From: Endozoicomonas acroporae
GTDB lineage: Bacteria; Pseudomonadota; Gammaproteobacteria; Pseudomonadales; Endozoicomonadaceae
Direction of reading: 5' to 3'
DNA length: 64,000 nt
NCBI RefSeq assembly: GCF_002864045.1
Contig: NZ_PJPV01000044.1
Coordinates: 1-64,000 of the forward strand
This document shows, piece after piece, positions 15,347 to 24,256 of the stretch. Below the pieces are notes generated by a model. That model was not told the origin of the DNA. It made no database searches and saw only the letters and a list, made by a program, of their open reading frames with translations. The position numbers were made by a program, and so were the translations under genes. Position 1 is the first letter of the stretch. The number at the start of each line of letters is the position of its first letter.

Positions 15347-16683
15347 ATAGTCAGTCATCTACCACACTGCGCTGGTTTCCTGCTTTTATGGCAAGCGGAG
15401 CGCTGTTGCTGCTTGCTGTGTTAATGCTTGGGGTTCAGCTGTCCACTGAAAATACAGAGTTGGTCGTTTACTTGGCGGCCAGTGAGCGGTGGCACCTGAT
15501 TCTTGCCGGTGCTGTTCTGGTTTTCCTGGTTCAGTTATTCCGCAACCCCATCTCTGCTTTTTGGCAGGGAGCCAAAAAACACAACCCACTACCGCAGGTT
15601 CAGCTGCCATCACTGGATGATAATAAGCCCCTGAAGCGGCTGCTGATCAGTTTTGCCGTGGCCGGGCTGATGGTCTGGCCTTTCTTTGTTTCCCGTGGTG
15701 CGGTGGACCTGGCAACACTGGCGCTTATTTATGTCATGCTTGGTCTGGGCCTTAACGTGGTTGTTGGTCTGGCAGGTCTTCTGGATCTTGGTTATGTGGG
15801 CTTCTATGCCGTTGGAGCATACAGCTATGCGCTGTTGAGCCAATACTTTGGTCTTGATTTCTGGAGCTGCCTGTTGATCGGCGGGGTTATGGCGGCATTC
15901 TTTGGTTTTATCCTGGGGTTTCCGGTATTAAGGCTTCGTGGAGACTACCTGGCCATTGTTACCCTGGGCTTTGGCGAGATTATTCGTATTTTGCTGAATA
16001 ACTGGACCTCAATTACCGGAGGGCCGAACGGGATCAGCCAGATTCCAAAACCAACGTTGTTTGGTCTGGAATTTTCCCGGCGAGCCAAAGAAGACGGCAA
16101 TGTGCCATTTCACGAGTTCTTCGGGATTGACTACAGCAGCGGCTATAAAGTGATTTTCCTTTATATCCTGGCGCTGCTTCTGGTGCTGTTAACGCTCTAC
16201 ATTATTAACCGCCTGTTGAGAATGCCCATTGGCCGGGCCTGGGAGGCGCTTCGGGAAGACGATATTGCCTGTCGCTCACTGGGTTTGAATCCAACAGCCA
16301 TCAAACTGTCGGCCTTTACCATCGGTGCGGCGTTTGCCGGATTTGCCGGTACTTTCTTTGCTGCCCGGCAGGGTTTTATCAGTCCGGAGTCTTTTACCTT
16401 TATTGAGTCAGCGATCATCCTTGCGATCGTGGTTCTGGGAGGCATGGGGTCACAGATGGGCGTTATTCTTGCTGCCGTTATTATGACCGTACTGCCCGAG
16501 TTTGCCCGGGAGTTTCAGGAGTACCGGATGCTGATGTTTGGCTTGATGATGGTGTTGATGATGATGTGGCGTCCGGAAGGGTTGATGCCCATGAAACGTC
16601 CTCATCTGACGTTGAAAGATCATCCGTCGGATAAAAAAGATGATGCTTCTGTTAATCGTCAGCCCATTGCTGAAAGCGTTTAA
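15343..16683 (+). CDS. livM: Branched-chain amino-acid ABC permease LivM
   Basis: 446 residues, overlapping livH by ATGA. Two extra N-terminal membrane segments (residues ~12-30 and 48-64) precede the conserved permease part beginning around residue 105. Signatures are [60 protein letters not shown] (the EAA-like loop contacting LivG/F) and [19 protein letters not shown]. The C terminus is hydrophilic and cytoplasmic. The extended N terminus is typical of gammaproteobacterial LivM (DUF3382 region). Forms the heterodimeric pore with LivH. Confidence 0.95.
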   Translation: MNSQSSTTLRWFPAFMASGALLLLAVLMLGVQLSTENTELVVYLAASERWHLILAGAVLVFLVQLFRNPISAFWQGAKKHNPLPQVQLPSLDDNKPLKRLLISFAVAGLMVWPFFVSRGAVDLATLALIYVMLGLGLNVVVGLAGLLDLGYVGFYAVGAYSYALLSQYFGLDFWSCLLIGGVMAAFFGFILGFPVLRLRGDYLAIVTLGFGEIIRILLNNWTSITGGPNGISQIPKPTLFGLEFSRRAKEDGNVPFHEFFGIDYSSGYKVIFLYILALLLVLLTLYIINRLLRMPIGRAWEALREDDIACRSLGLNPTAIKLSAFTIGAAFAGFAGTFFAARQGFISPESFTFIESAIILAIVVLGGMGSQMGVILAAVIMTVLPEFAREFQEYRMLMFGLMMVLMMMWRPEGLMPMKRPHLTLKDHPSDKKDDASVNRQPIAESV

Positions 16684-16701
16684 TCTGCAGGGAGTTATAA
16701 G

Positions 16702-17469
16702 ATGAGTCAGTGTTTGCTGGAAGCATCGGATCTCAGTATGCGCTTTGGCGGTCTGCTGGCCGTGGATCAGATGGCGCTCAAAGTTCGTAAAGGCGAAATT
16801 GTCTCCATGATTGGTCCGAACGGTGCCGGGAAAACGACAGTGTTTAATTGTCTGACTGGCTTCTATAAGCCAACCGGAGGGAAGATTCTTTTTCAGGGCC
16901 AGGCGGTAGAAAAGCTGCCTGGCTTTAAAATTGCCCGCTTGGGGGTGGTGCGGACTTTTCAGAATGTGCGTTTGTTTAAAGCCATGACGGTTCTGGAAAA
17001 TCTGCTGGTGGCCCAGCACCGTCATTTGAACACAGGGTTGTTGGCCGGGCTGTTTAAAACGCCTTCGTTTCGCAAGAGTGAAGCAAAAGCGATGGAGCGG
17101 GCTGCTTACTGGCTGAATAAAGTTGGCCTGACTGAGTTTGCCAATCGTGAAGCCGGAAACCTGGCCTACGGTCAGCAGCGACGACTGGAAATTGCCCGCT
17201 GTATGGTGACCGACCCACAACTGTTGATGCTGGATGAGCCCGCTGCAGGACTGAACCCTAATGAAACTCGCGAGCTGGATAAGTTGATTTCCGATCTCAG
17301 GAAAAATCATGGTGTATCAGTGCTGCTTATTGAACACGACATGAAACTGGTAATGGAAATCTCGGACCGGATCTATGTTATTAATCAGGGGAGGCCCCTG
17401 GCATCCGGAACACCGGAAGCGGTGCGCAATCATCCTGAAGTGATCAAGGCTTATTTAGGGGAATCCTGA
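16702..17469 (+). CDS. livG: Branched-chain amino-acid ABC ATPase LivG
   Basis: 255 residues. Walker A GPNGAGKTTVFNCLTGF (about 38), Q-loop RTFQNVRLF, signature region LAYGQQRRLEIAR (about 155; the usual LSGGQ is LAYGQ as in LivG), Walker B LLMLDEPAAGLNP, and H-loop LLIEHDMKLVM. It follows livM after an 18-base gap containing an AGGGAG ribosome site. One half of the ATPase heterodimer with LivF. Confidence 0.96.
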   Translation: MSQCLLEASDLSMRFGGLLAVDQMALKVRKGEIVSMIGPNGAGKTTVFNCLTGFYKPTGGKILFQGQAVEKLPGFKIARLGVVRTFQNVRLFKAMTVLENLLVAQHRHLNTGLLAGLFKTPSFRKSEAKAMERAAYWLNKVGLTEFANREAGNLAYGQQRRLEIARCMVTDPQLLMLDEPAAGLNPNETRELDKLISDLRKNHGVSVLLIEHDMKLVMEISDRIYVINQGRPLASGTPEAVRNHPEVIKAYLGES

Positions 17470-18188
17470 TGAATAACGATAAACCATTGCTAAGCCTTGA
17501 GCATGTTTCTACCTTTTATGGCCAGATTCAGGCACTGGATGACGTGAGTGTAGAGATCCGGGCCGGTGAAATTGTGACGTTAATTGGTGCCAATGGTGCG
17601 GGAAAAACCTCTCTGCTGATGACACTCTGTGGTGATCCACGGGCCAGCAGTGGGCAGATCTTTTATGGTGGGCGGGACATTACCCGGGACGATACGGCGA
17701 ATATCATGCGCTCTGGTATCGCCCTGGTGCCGGAAGGTCGGCGTGTCTTCTCCCGGCTTACCGTGGAAGAAAATCTCAGCATGGGTGGCTTTTTCACCGA
17801 AGAGCAGGATTATCGTCAGCTGTATCGCCATGTTCTTGAGCTGTTTCCACGTCTTGAGGAGCGCCTCACCCAGCGGGCAGGCACCATGTCCGGAGGTGAA
17901 CAACAGATGCTGGCCATAGCAAGGGCTCTGATGAGTAAGCCAAGGCTATTGCTTCTGGATGAACCCTCACTGGGCCTGGCTCCTATTGTGATTCAACAGA
18001 TTTTTGACATTATTGCCAGGCTGAGGGATGAAGGGATGACAATCTTTCTGGTTGAGCAAAATGCCAACCAGGCGCTGAAGCTGGCAGATCGCGGCTATGT
18101 GCTTGAAAATGGGAAGATTGTTCTGCATGACTCCGGACAGGCTCTGCTAGTGAATAAATCTGTCCAGGAGGCCTATCTGGGAGGGTGA
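17469..18188 (+). CDS. livF: Branched-chain amino-acid ABC ATPase LivF
   Basis: 239 residues. Walker A GANGAGKTSLLMTLCG, Q-loop VPEGRRVFSRLTVEENL, signature MSGGEQQMLAIARALM, Walker B LLLLDEPSLGLAP, and H-loop IFLVEQNANQAL with the Gln that LivF carries in place of His. Starts inside the livG stop (TGATG). Last gene of the operon; no strong terminator follows directly, and a block of dispersed repeats begins about 60 bases downstream. Confidence 0.96.
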   Translation: MNNDKPLLSLEHVSTFYGQIQALDDVSVEIRAGEIVTLIGANGAGKTSLLMTLCGDPRASSGQIFYGGRDITRDDTANIMRSGIALVPEGRRVFSRLTVEENLSMGGFFTEEQDYRQLYRHVLELFPRLEERLTQRAGTMSGGEQQMLAIARALMSKPRLLLLDEPSLGLAPIVIQQIFDIIARLRDEGMTIFLVEQNANQALKLADRGYVLENGKIVLHDSGQALLVNKSVQEAYLGG

Positions 18189-18249
18189 TTGCGGTATTTT
18201 CCTTTGATGTCTGAAGGGGTTGCCATACGCGGCTTTGAGAGAACTTCTA

Positions 18250-18430
18250 TCAATGGCTCCCGGCTCTGTTCGTCCTGAGCGTCCTTCGACCCCGCTCAGG
18301 ATGCACAGTTGAAGGGCGTAAGCACCATACCCTGAATAAAGACTGTGCTAATCACCCTTCGACTCCGCTCAGGGTGAACGGAGATTGTACATATCAAACT
18401 TATCGAAATGATGATGTACCAGTAGGAGCC
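18250..18430. repeat. Dispersed CCTTCGAC...GCTCAGG repeat cluster
   Basis: At least two units. One around 18268-18330 combines GTTCGTCCTGAGC with CCTTCGACCCCGCTCAGGAT. A second at 18353-18428 begins CACCCTTCGACTCCGCTCAG and runs through AACGGAGATTGTAC and CAAACTTATCGAAA to CAGTAGGAG. The second is matched in inverted orientation at 58738-58808, over about 70 bases with few changes. The core can fold (CCTTCGAC..GCTCAGG). Lies downstream of livF. Confidence 0.8.
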
Positions 18431-18650
18431 GCTTTGGTTTCAATAGGTTAACTGGGTAAAACTCTAGTATCAGCCATATTTTGGAATCAAAATAACAATT
18501 TAAATTTTTAATAGTAATTATAATTATCATTATTTTTTATTTATTCATTTGAAATCAATCTGTTAATGGCGTGGTAGTTCTGGTTAAAAGGCCGTGTTCC
18601 CAGTACTATACTTTCCCTATAACTGAACTAGCAGTACAAGGAATTGCACC

Positions 18651-18758
18651 ATGAAACCTGAATACGATAAGCTGACCACGCCGGAAGTATTGATGTTAGC
18701 CAGCTCACTGAGCGTTTTGGCGGGTTCACTGGTTACCCTTGGAATGTTGATTCAGTAG
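18651..18758 (+). CDS. Small membrane protein, 35 aa
   Basis: ATG at 18651 and TAG at 18756-18758, too short for most gene callers. AAGGA (18638-18642) lies eight bases upstream, TATACT (18607-18612) could be its -10 box, and a hairpin with a T-run follows at 18801-18825, so a complete small transcription unit is visible. The product starts MKPEYDKLTTPEVLML and continues as one hydrophobic segment of about 20 residues (LASSLSVLAGSLVTLGMLIQ). A single-pass inner-membrane peptide is expected; family unknown. Confidence 0.65.
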   Translation: MKPEYDKLTTPEVLMLASSLSVLAGSLVTLGMLIQ

Positions 18759-18800
18759 TCATCCGGCAATATCAGGGTTAAGTCTAGGGTTACAAAGACT

Positions 18801-18826
18801 TGGCGGGTGCCTGCCAGGGTTTTTTA
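18801..18826 (+). terminator. Rho-independent terminator after the 35-aa gene
   Basis: TGGCGG pairs with CTGCCA (one G-T) around a GTGC loop, 18801-18816, followed by GGG and six T at 18820-18825. Confidence 0.7.
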
Positions 18827-18977
18827 TCAAAACAACACTCCCCTCCAAATCATCAGCATACCGATTTATAACCACCTGTAGCAGCCATCTCTGTATTGGA
18901 TTTTTCTTTGGTTCTTATGGCACCAAACCCTAAGTTTTTTGTGCAATTTAACGATGATTAAGAGATGGAAAAACTCT

Positions 18978-19155
18978 AGGAGGCTGACCGAGAATAGACT
19001 GCCCTACTGCGGTGGCAGCAAATTGGTCTAAAAATCCGCTTTTGTTCGGCAAATAGCCCTGCTATTCACCTCACAAAACCGAATTTTTATCCTCAATTTT
19101 CTGCCATCCTCGCTACGGGGTCGCCTAGACGGGCGCTATTCTCGGTCAGCCTCCT
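18978..19155. repeat. MITE-like element, copy 1 (178 bp)
   Basis: Bounded by perfect 20-bp inverted repeats, AGGAGGCTGACCGAGAATAG at 18978-18997 and its complement at 19136-19155. It has no ORF of note. The interior carries GGTGAATAGC/GGCTATTTGCC-type imperfect palindromes (on the complementary strand). A second, inverted and slightly longer copy is at 45457-45678. Lies 36 bases before the hybrid kinase start, so it may separate that gene from its promoter or provide one. Confidence 0.88.
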
Positions 19156-19191
19156 GGACTCCATCCTTTGCTAAAGCACAGAGATCAGGCC

Positions 19192-22100
19192 ATGAGTTCA
19201 GAATCACCCAGTGAAAACAGTCAGCGAAAGACGGGTGGTCTGGCACTCACGCTTTTTCTCTGGTTTATTGTTTTATCCATTGGCCCTGTTGTGATTGTTG
19301 GGCTGAATGAGTACAAGACCGGAAAAGAAGCCATTATCAAAGATCGTTATGATCAGCTTTCATCAATAAATTTTCAGTTAACTCAACGCATTAATGAATA
19401 CTTTGATACGGTGTTAACCAATTTATTCATTATGGCATCATCTTCCGAAGCATTTATTACCGAACTGGTGCTGGCTCCCGGCTTTAAAAGCCAGCCGGTT
19501 TCTGAGTTTATTAATTCCAGGGAATACGGGGATATCTATGAAAAGTACTCCATGGAGTATGTGGATTTCCTGCGATTCTATGACTACTCCGATGTGATTC
19601 TGGGTGATGCGGCAGGCAATATTCTCTTCACAGTGAATGAATACAGTGATTTAGGCAAAAACCTGTTCTCTTCAGAACTGGAAAATACGTTGTTTTCCCA
19701 GGCTGTTAAAGCCAGCCTGAATGATCAGCAGCCAAAGTATGCCGACCTTGCTGCCTACCCGCCCATAGGCAATGAGAAAGTCATCTTTTTAATATTACCG
19801 CTGGCGGATTCCTTCCAGAAAGCGGTGGGCTTTATTGCGGTGCAGATTCACCCGAAGAATATTCAGGTGATGTTTGATAAAGGTGAGTCCAGTGACGTCG
19901 GTCTCTCGTCGTTTCTTGTCGGTAAGGATCGTAAAATTCGCTTTGGTACCCGGTTTGAAAATCAGGAACAGCTTAAATTTGGCGATGATAATCCGCTGAT
20001 TAACCTGTGGTTAAGCCATCTTGAGGATGATGGGAGCTACAGAGAGGAAGAAGACCATTTCAGAGGATTTTCAGCAGATAATGGTCATGCTTTTGAGTCT
20101 ATTGGCCAGCATGAGCATGATCTGGAATCCATTTCAGAAGATCTTGACGCTTTAAATCTGGACGAGCAGGACGTGTTCGGTCGGGCGGCTAAAGCGAGCT
20201 TGAACCATATTCGCAGCTACATTCATGGTGAAGAAGTTCTGGGGATTTATCTGCCAATAAATATTGCCGGAACCCCTATGGTCATCCTTTCAGAAGTAAC
20301 GCACCGGCATGCTTTTGCCTCAGTTCAGGACTTTCAAAAACGTCTTTTTGTGCTTATCGCCATCACTTTTGCCCTGGTGGTGGTTATTGCTCTGTTTGTT
20401 ACCCGACAACTGGTGAAGCCTATCCGCCGGATTACCCGGTGGGTCAATCGAGTCGCCGCAGGTGACTACGCCGAAGGGACTGTCCTGAACGGTAATAATG
20501 AGATCAGCGAACTCAGTCGCAGTTTTGCCCAGATGACTGAAAGGTTGCGTACCGTCAGTGCGGAAAATACCCGGAAAAACTGGCTTCAGGAAGGAATGGC
20601 CGGGCTGTATAACAGTGTCCGTGGTGAGCAGGCAATGGCTGAGCTGTGCCGTAACATTGTGACTTATATTGCCCGCTATCTGGATATGCATTCCGGTGCC
20701 ATGTTTGTAAAAGATGATAACAACCGGCTGCAGTTGATGGGCACCTATGCCTGGAGTAAACGCAATCAACAGGCAAAGTCTTTTGCCATGGGTGAGGGGC
20801 TGATTGGTCAGGCAGCATTGGAAAGGGAAACGATGGAGATAGCCGATGTACCCGATGGCTATCTTGAAATTGAGTCCGGACTGGGCTCTGCCAGGTCGAC
20901 TCATCTGATCATTGTCCCGCTGTGCTATGAAAATGACCTGAAAGGGGGGGTTGAGTTTGCCCGGCTTGGTCCAATGACGGATGAGCAGCGCCTGTTTCTG
21001 CAACATTCTGTTGAAAGTATCGCCATTGCCATTAACTCTGCCCAGTATCGAACCCGGGTTAATCAGCTGCTTGATACCACCACCCAGCAATCAGAAGCAC
21101 TAAAGGAACAAAAAGAAGAGCTGCGTTCAGTTAATGAAGAGCTGGAAAAGCGAGCCGGTATTCTGGAAGAGTCTGAAGAAGAGCTGAAAGCCCAGAGTGA
21201 GGAGCTGCAGAAATCCAATGTCGAACTGGAAGAACTCAGCGAACAGCTGATGCTCCAGAAAGAAGAGATTGAGAGAAAGAATAAAGATATTGAGCTGTCC
21301 AGTAAAAAGATAACGGAAAAGGCGGAGGAACTTGCCCGGGCCAGTCAATATAAATCTGAATTTCTTGCCAATATGTCCCATGAGCTGCGCACACCCCTGA
21401 ATTCTTTATTGCTCCTTTCCCAGATGCTGGCAGAAAACGACGAAGGTAACCTGACAGAGGACCAGGTAGAGTCTGCGCAGGTGATCTACAACGGTGGTAA
21501 AGAGTTACTCGAGCTGATCAACGACATTCTTGATCTGTCCAAGGTCGAAGCGGGAAAAATGTCGGTCAACCTTGATGATACGCCCCTGAATGAGATCAAA
21601 GGCAGTATTGAAGCCATGTTTAACCCACTGGCAGAAAGCCGTGGCCTGCAATTTCAGATCAGCATAGAGAGTGGTACCAGCCGGTCTGTTTTCACTGATA
21701 GCCAGCGGCTAATGCAAATTATCAAGAACTTCCTTTCTAACGCGTTCAAATTTACCGAGGAAGGCAGTGTTCAGGTAAGGATGTTTAATGAAACCCGCTC
21801 TGGCCATTTTTCAGACGATACCTGGACTGGTTTTGCTGTTAAAGATAGTGGGATCGGGATTCCCAAAGAGAAGCAGGAATCGATTTTTGGCTCATTCCAG
21901 CAGGCCGATGGGTCTACCAGCCGAAAATATGGCGGCACCGGGCTTGGTCTGGCGATTTCCAGAGAGATGGCAGAACTTCTGGGGGGCTTTATTGAGCTGG
22001 ACAGCAAGGAAGATGAAGGAACCACCTTTACCCTGTTCCTGCCGGCTAATCCAGTGTGTTCTCTTGGTCCTGAGAAAGTACTGGCAGAAAACTATGTGTC

Positions 22101-23370
22101 CGATGTGTTTGACCAGTCTATGGGAGTGTCAGAGGCTCCTGCTCAAAAGCCAGAAATAAATAATGCGCCCCAGGAGGCGGAGTTATCTGTGCCTGCGGCA
22201 TCGTTTGATTATCAGCTGCTGGTGATTGAAGATGATCATCACTTTGTCACCATTCTTGGTCAACTGGCGGGTAAACATCGCTTTGGCTGTTTGCATGCAG
22301 AAACAGGAGAGCAGGGAATTGCCCTGGCCCGACAACATCAACCCTCGGCCATTATTCTGGATTTAGGCTTGCCGGATATGGATGGGCAGGAGGTACTTGC
22401 TCAGTTAAAAGGCGATGAGTCAACCAGGCATATTCCGGTGCATATTGTTTCGGGACGGGATCCAGAGTTGGTTTCCAGTCTTGGCGCTATTGGTTATTTG
22501 AGAAAGCCGGTGACGGTTACCGATATTGATCAAGCGTTTTTGACCCTTGGGCAGGCCATTAGCCAGGATATTCACGATGTACTGATTCTCGATCTGGATG
22601 AAGAGCAAAGATCCCTGGTAGGCAGCATGCTGGAGCAAAAAGGGCTCCATGTAGGGTATGCCAGCACAGCAGAAGAAGCTGAGAAGAGGCTTATTGATCA
22701 ACAGTGGCATTGCCTGATTATGGATCTGGAGCTGGGAGAGGTACGAGGGCTGGAGTTCCTGGAAAAAATGACAGGAAAATTAGGATCAGATATGCCGTCA
22801 GTGGTGATTCACACCGCGCACCCTGTCGATAAGACTGAGCATTCACGGCTGCAGGAATTCACCAATGCCATGGTGATGAAAGGTGATAGAGCCCTGGAAA
22901 GAATCACGGATGAAGTCAGCCTGTTCTTGCATACCGTTAATAAGGATCAGGTGGATGATACGCCCGATGAGCCGGTGGCAGGGTCAGAGAAGCGTCTTGA
23001 TGGACACAAGATCCTGCTGGTTGATGATGACTTGAGAAATACCTTTGCCCTTTCCAAAGCCCTTCAGGGCATGGGGCTGGAAGTTGTACTGGCAGACAAT
23101 GGCAAAAATGCGATCAGCAAGCTTGAGGAAGAAGACGGCATTGAACTGGTGTTAATGGATATTATGATGCCCATTATGGATGGCTATGAAGCCACCGCGA
23201 CTATTCGGCAAATGAATGAATTCAAAGAGCTTCCGGTGATCGCCCTGACCGCCAAGGCCATGGCAGGTGACAAGGCCAAATGCCTTGAGGCAGGCGCCAA
23301 TGATTACATGACCAAACCGCTGGATATGGACAAGCTGACAGCAATGCTGAAGGTGTGGCTGCTGCGATGA
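19192..23370 (+). CDS. Giant hybrid sensor histidine kinase with three receiver domains
   Basis: 1392 residues from MSSESPSENSQ; the TTG at 19168 is a less likely start. Order: TM1 (~17-37), large periplasmic sensor (~40-380), TM2 (~383-405), HAMP, GAF-like domain (~480-620), coiled coil (~625-720), HisKA with FLANMSHELRTPLN (His ~730), HATPase (DSGIGIPKEKQ, GGTGLGLAISREM), receiver 1 (ILDLGLPDMDG), receiver 2 (IMDLELGEVRG, lacking the usual Lys-Pro) and receiver 3 (LVLMDIMMPIMDGYEA, YMTKPLD). It senses an unknown extracytoplasmic signal and phosphorelays within itself and perhaps to the cyclase encoded downstream. The stop overlaps cheR. Confidence 0.93.
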   Translation: MSSESPSENSQRKTGGLALTLFLWFIVLSIGPVVIVGLNEYKTGKEAIIKDRYDQLSSINFQLTQRINEYFDTVLTNLFIMASSSEAFITELVLAPGFKSQPVSEFINSREYGDIYEKYSMEYVDFLRFYDYSDVILGDAAGNILFTVNEYSDLGKNLFSSELENTLFSQAVKASLNDQQPKYADLAAYPPIGNEKVIFLILPLADSFQKAVGFIAVQIHPKNIQVMFDKGESSDVGLSSFLVGKDRKIRFGTRFENQEQLKFGDDNPLINLWLSHLEDDGSYREEEDHFRGFSADNGHAFESIGQHEHDLESISEDLDALNLDEQDVFGRAAKASLNHIRSYIHGEEVLGIYLPINIAGTPMVILSEVTHRHAFASVQDFQKRLFVLIAITFALVVVIALFVTRQLVKPIRRITRWVNRVAAGDYAEGTVLNGNNEISELSRSFAQMTERLRTVSAENTRKNWLQEGMAGLYNSVRGEQAMAELCRNIVTYIARYLDMHSGAMFVKDDNNRLQLMGTYAWSKRNQQAKSFAMGEGLIGQAALERETMEIADVPDGYLEIESGLGSARSTHLIIVPLCYENDLKGGVEFARLGPMTDEQRLFLQHSVESIAIAINSAQYRTRVNQLLDTTTQQSEALKEQKEELRSVNEELEKRAGILEESEEELKAQSEELQKSNVELEELSEQLMLQKEEIERKNKDIELSSKKITEKAEELARASQYKSEFLANMSHELRTPLNSLLLLSQMLAENDEGNLTEDQVESAQVIYNGGKELLELINDILDLSKVEAGKMSVNLDDTPLNEIKGSIEAMFNPLAESRGLQFQISIESGTSRSVFTDSQRLMQIIKNFLSNAFKFTEEGSVQVRMFNETRSGHFSDDTWTGFAVKDSGIGIPKEKQESIFGSFQQADGSTSRKYGGTGLGLAISREMAELLGGFIELDSKEDEGTTFTLFLPANPVCSLGPEKVLAENYVSDVFDQSMGVSEAPAQKPEINNAPQEAELSVPAASFDYQLLVIEDDHHFVTILGQLAGKHRFGCLHAETGEQGIALARQHQPSAIILDLGLPDMDGQEVLAQLKGDESTRHIPVHIVSGRDPELVSSLGAIGYLRKPVTVTDIDQAFLTLGQAISQDIHDVLILDLDEEQRSLVGSMLEQKGLHVGYASTAEEAEKRLIDQQWHCLIMDLELGEVRGLEFLEKMTGKLGSDMPSVVIHTAHPVDKTEHSRLQEFTNAMVMKGDRALERITDEVSLFLHTVNKDQVDDTPDEPVAGSEKRLDGHKILLVDDDLRNTFALSKALQGMGLEVVLADNGKNAISKLEEEDGIELVLMDIMMPIMDGYEATATIRQMNEFKELPVIALTAKAMAGDKAKCLEAGANDYMTKPLDMDKLTAMLKVWLLR

Positions 23371-24197
23371 TGGAGACTTGCCCGGTAGCTGACCTGGAAC
23401 TCGATCTACTGCTGGACGCGGTCAAGAAGCACTATGGCTATGACTTTCATGACTATGCCAAAGCATCCATGATCCGTCGGGTAAGAAAATACATGGAGCA
23501 GAGCGGCATCAAGCATATCAGTGAGTTGATTCCCCTGTTCCTGCACGATCAACGGGCATTTTATCGGTTTGTGAAAAGTATTTCCGTTGTGGTGACGGAA
23601 ATGTTCCGGGACCCGGATGTCTTTAAAGTCTTGCGGGAAGAGGTCATTCCTGTGCTCAAGACTTACCCGTTTATCAAGATATGGCATGCAGGGTGCGCTT
23701 CCGGTCAGGAAGTGTACTCTATGGCGATCCTGTTGGCAGAGGAAGGGATACTGGATCGTTGTCAGATTTACGCTACGGACTTCAATGATGATGCTCTGAA
23801 TCTGGCCAAAAAGGGGATTTATCCGGCAGAAGATATTGAACTTTATGAAAATAATTACCGCCTTGCCGGTGGGAAGCATAAGCTCAGTGATTATTGGGTC
23901 AGCCTCTATGATTCAATCAAGGTCAACAGTCGCTTATCGGAACGGCTGACCTTTGCCAATCACAACCTGGTGACGGATGGGGTTTTTGGCGAAATGCATT
24001 TGGTGATGTGCCGCAATGTACTGATTTATTTCAATGAGCAGTTACAGGACAGGGCGTTAACTCTGATTAACGACAGTTTATGCCCGAGGGGATTTCTCTG
24101 TATCGGGCGCAGAGAGAACCTGAAGTTCAGCCAGATCAGTGAGCATCTTGAAGATGTCAGTAATAAGCTGCGAATTTACAGGAAGCTGGGCTCGTGA
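23367..24197 (+). CDS. CheR-type glutamate methyltransferase
   Basis: 276 residues from ATG 23367 (overlapping the kinase stop as ATGA). The CheR N-terminal helical domain (YGYDFHDYAKASMIRRVRKYM) precedes the SAM-binding domain: TEMFRDPDVFKVL, IWHAGCASGQEVYSMAILL (the glycine-rich loop), IYATDFNDDALNLAKKGIY, and LVMCRNVLIYFNEQLQ. CheR normally methylates chemoreceptors; here no receptor, CheB, CheA or CheW gene is nearby, so its substrate may be the neighbouring kinase's coiled-coil region. That is inference from the operon. Confidence 0.93.
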   Translation: MMETCPVADLELDLLLDAVKKHYGYDFHDYAKASMIRRVRKYMEQSGIKHISELIPLFLHDQRAFYRFVKSISVVVTEMFRDPDVFKVLREEVIPVLKTYPFIKIWHAGCASGQEVYSMAILLAEEGILDRCQIYATDFNDDALNLAKKGIYPAEDIELYENNYRLAGGKHKLSDYWVSLYDSIKVNSRLSERLTFANHNLVTDGVFGEMHLVMCRNVLIYFNEQLQDRALTLINDSLCPRGFLCIGRRENLKFSQISEHLEDVSNKLRIYRKLGS

Positions 24198-24256
24198 ATT
24201 CAGTCGGCTGACAGAATCAATGGAACCTTTTGGGAATAAGACAGGGATTGTCTGGT

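Noticed and set aside
16450..17310. 286-codon minus-strand ORF across livM/livG
   Set aside because: Spans two well-supported ABC genes on the other strand; shadow.
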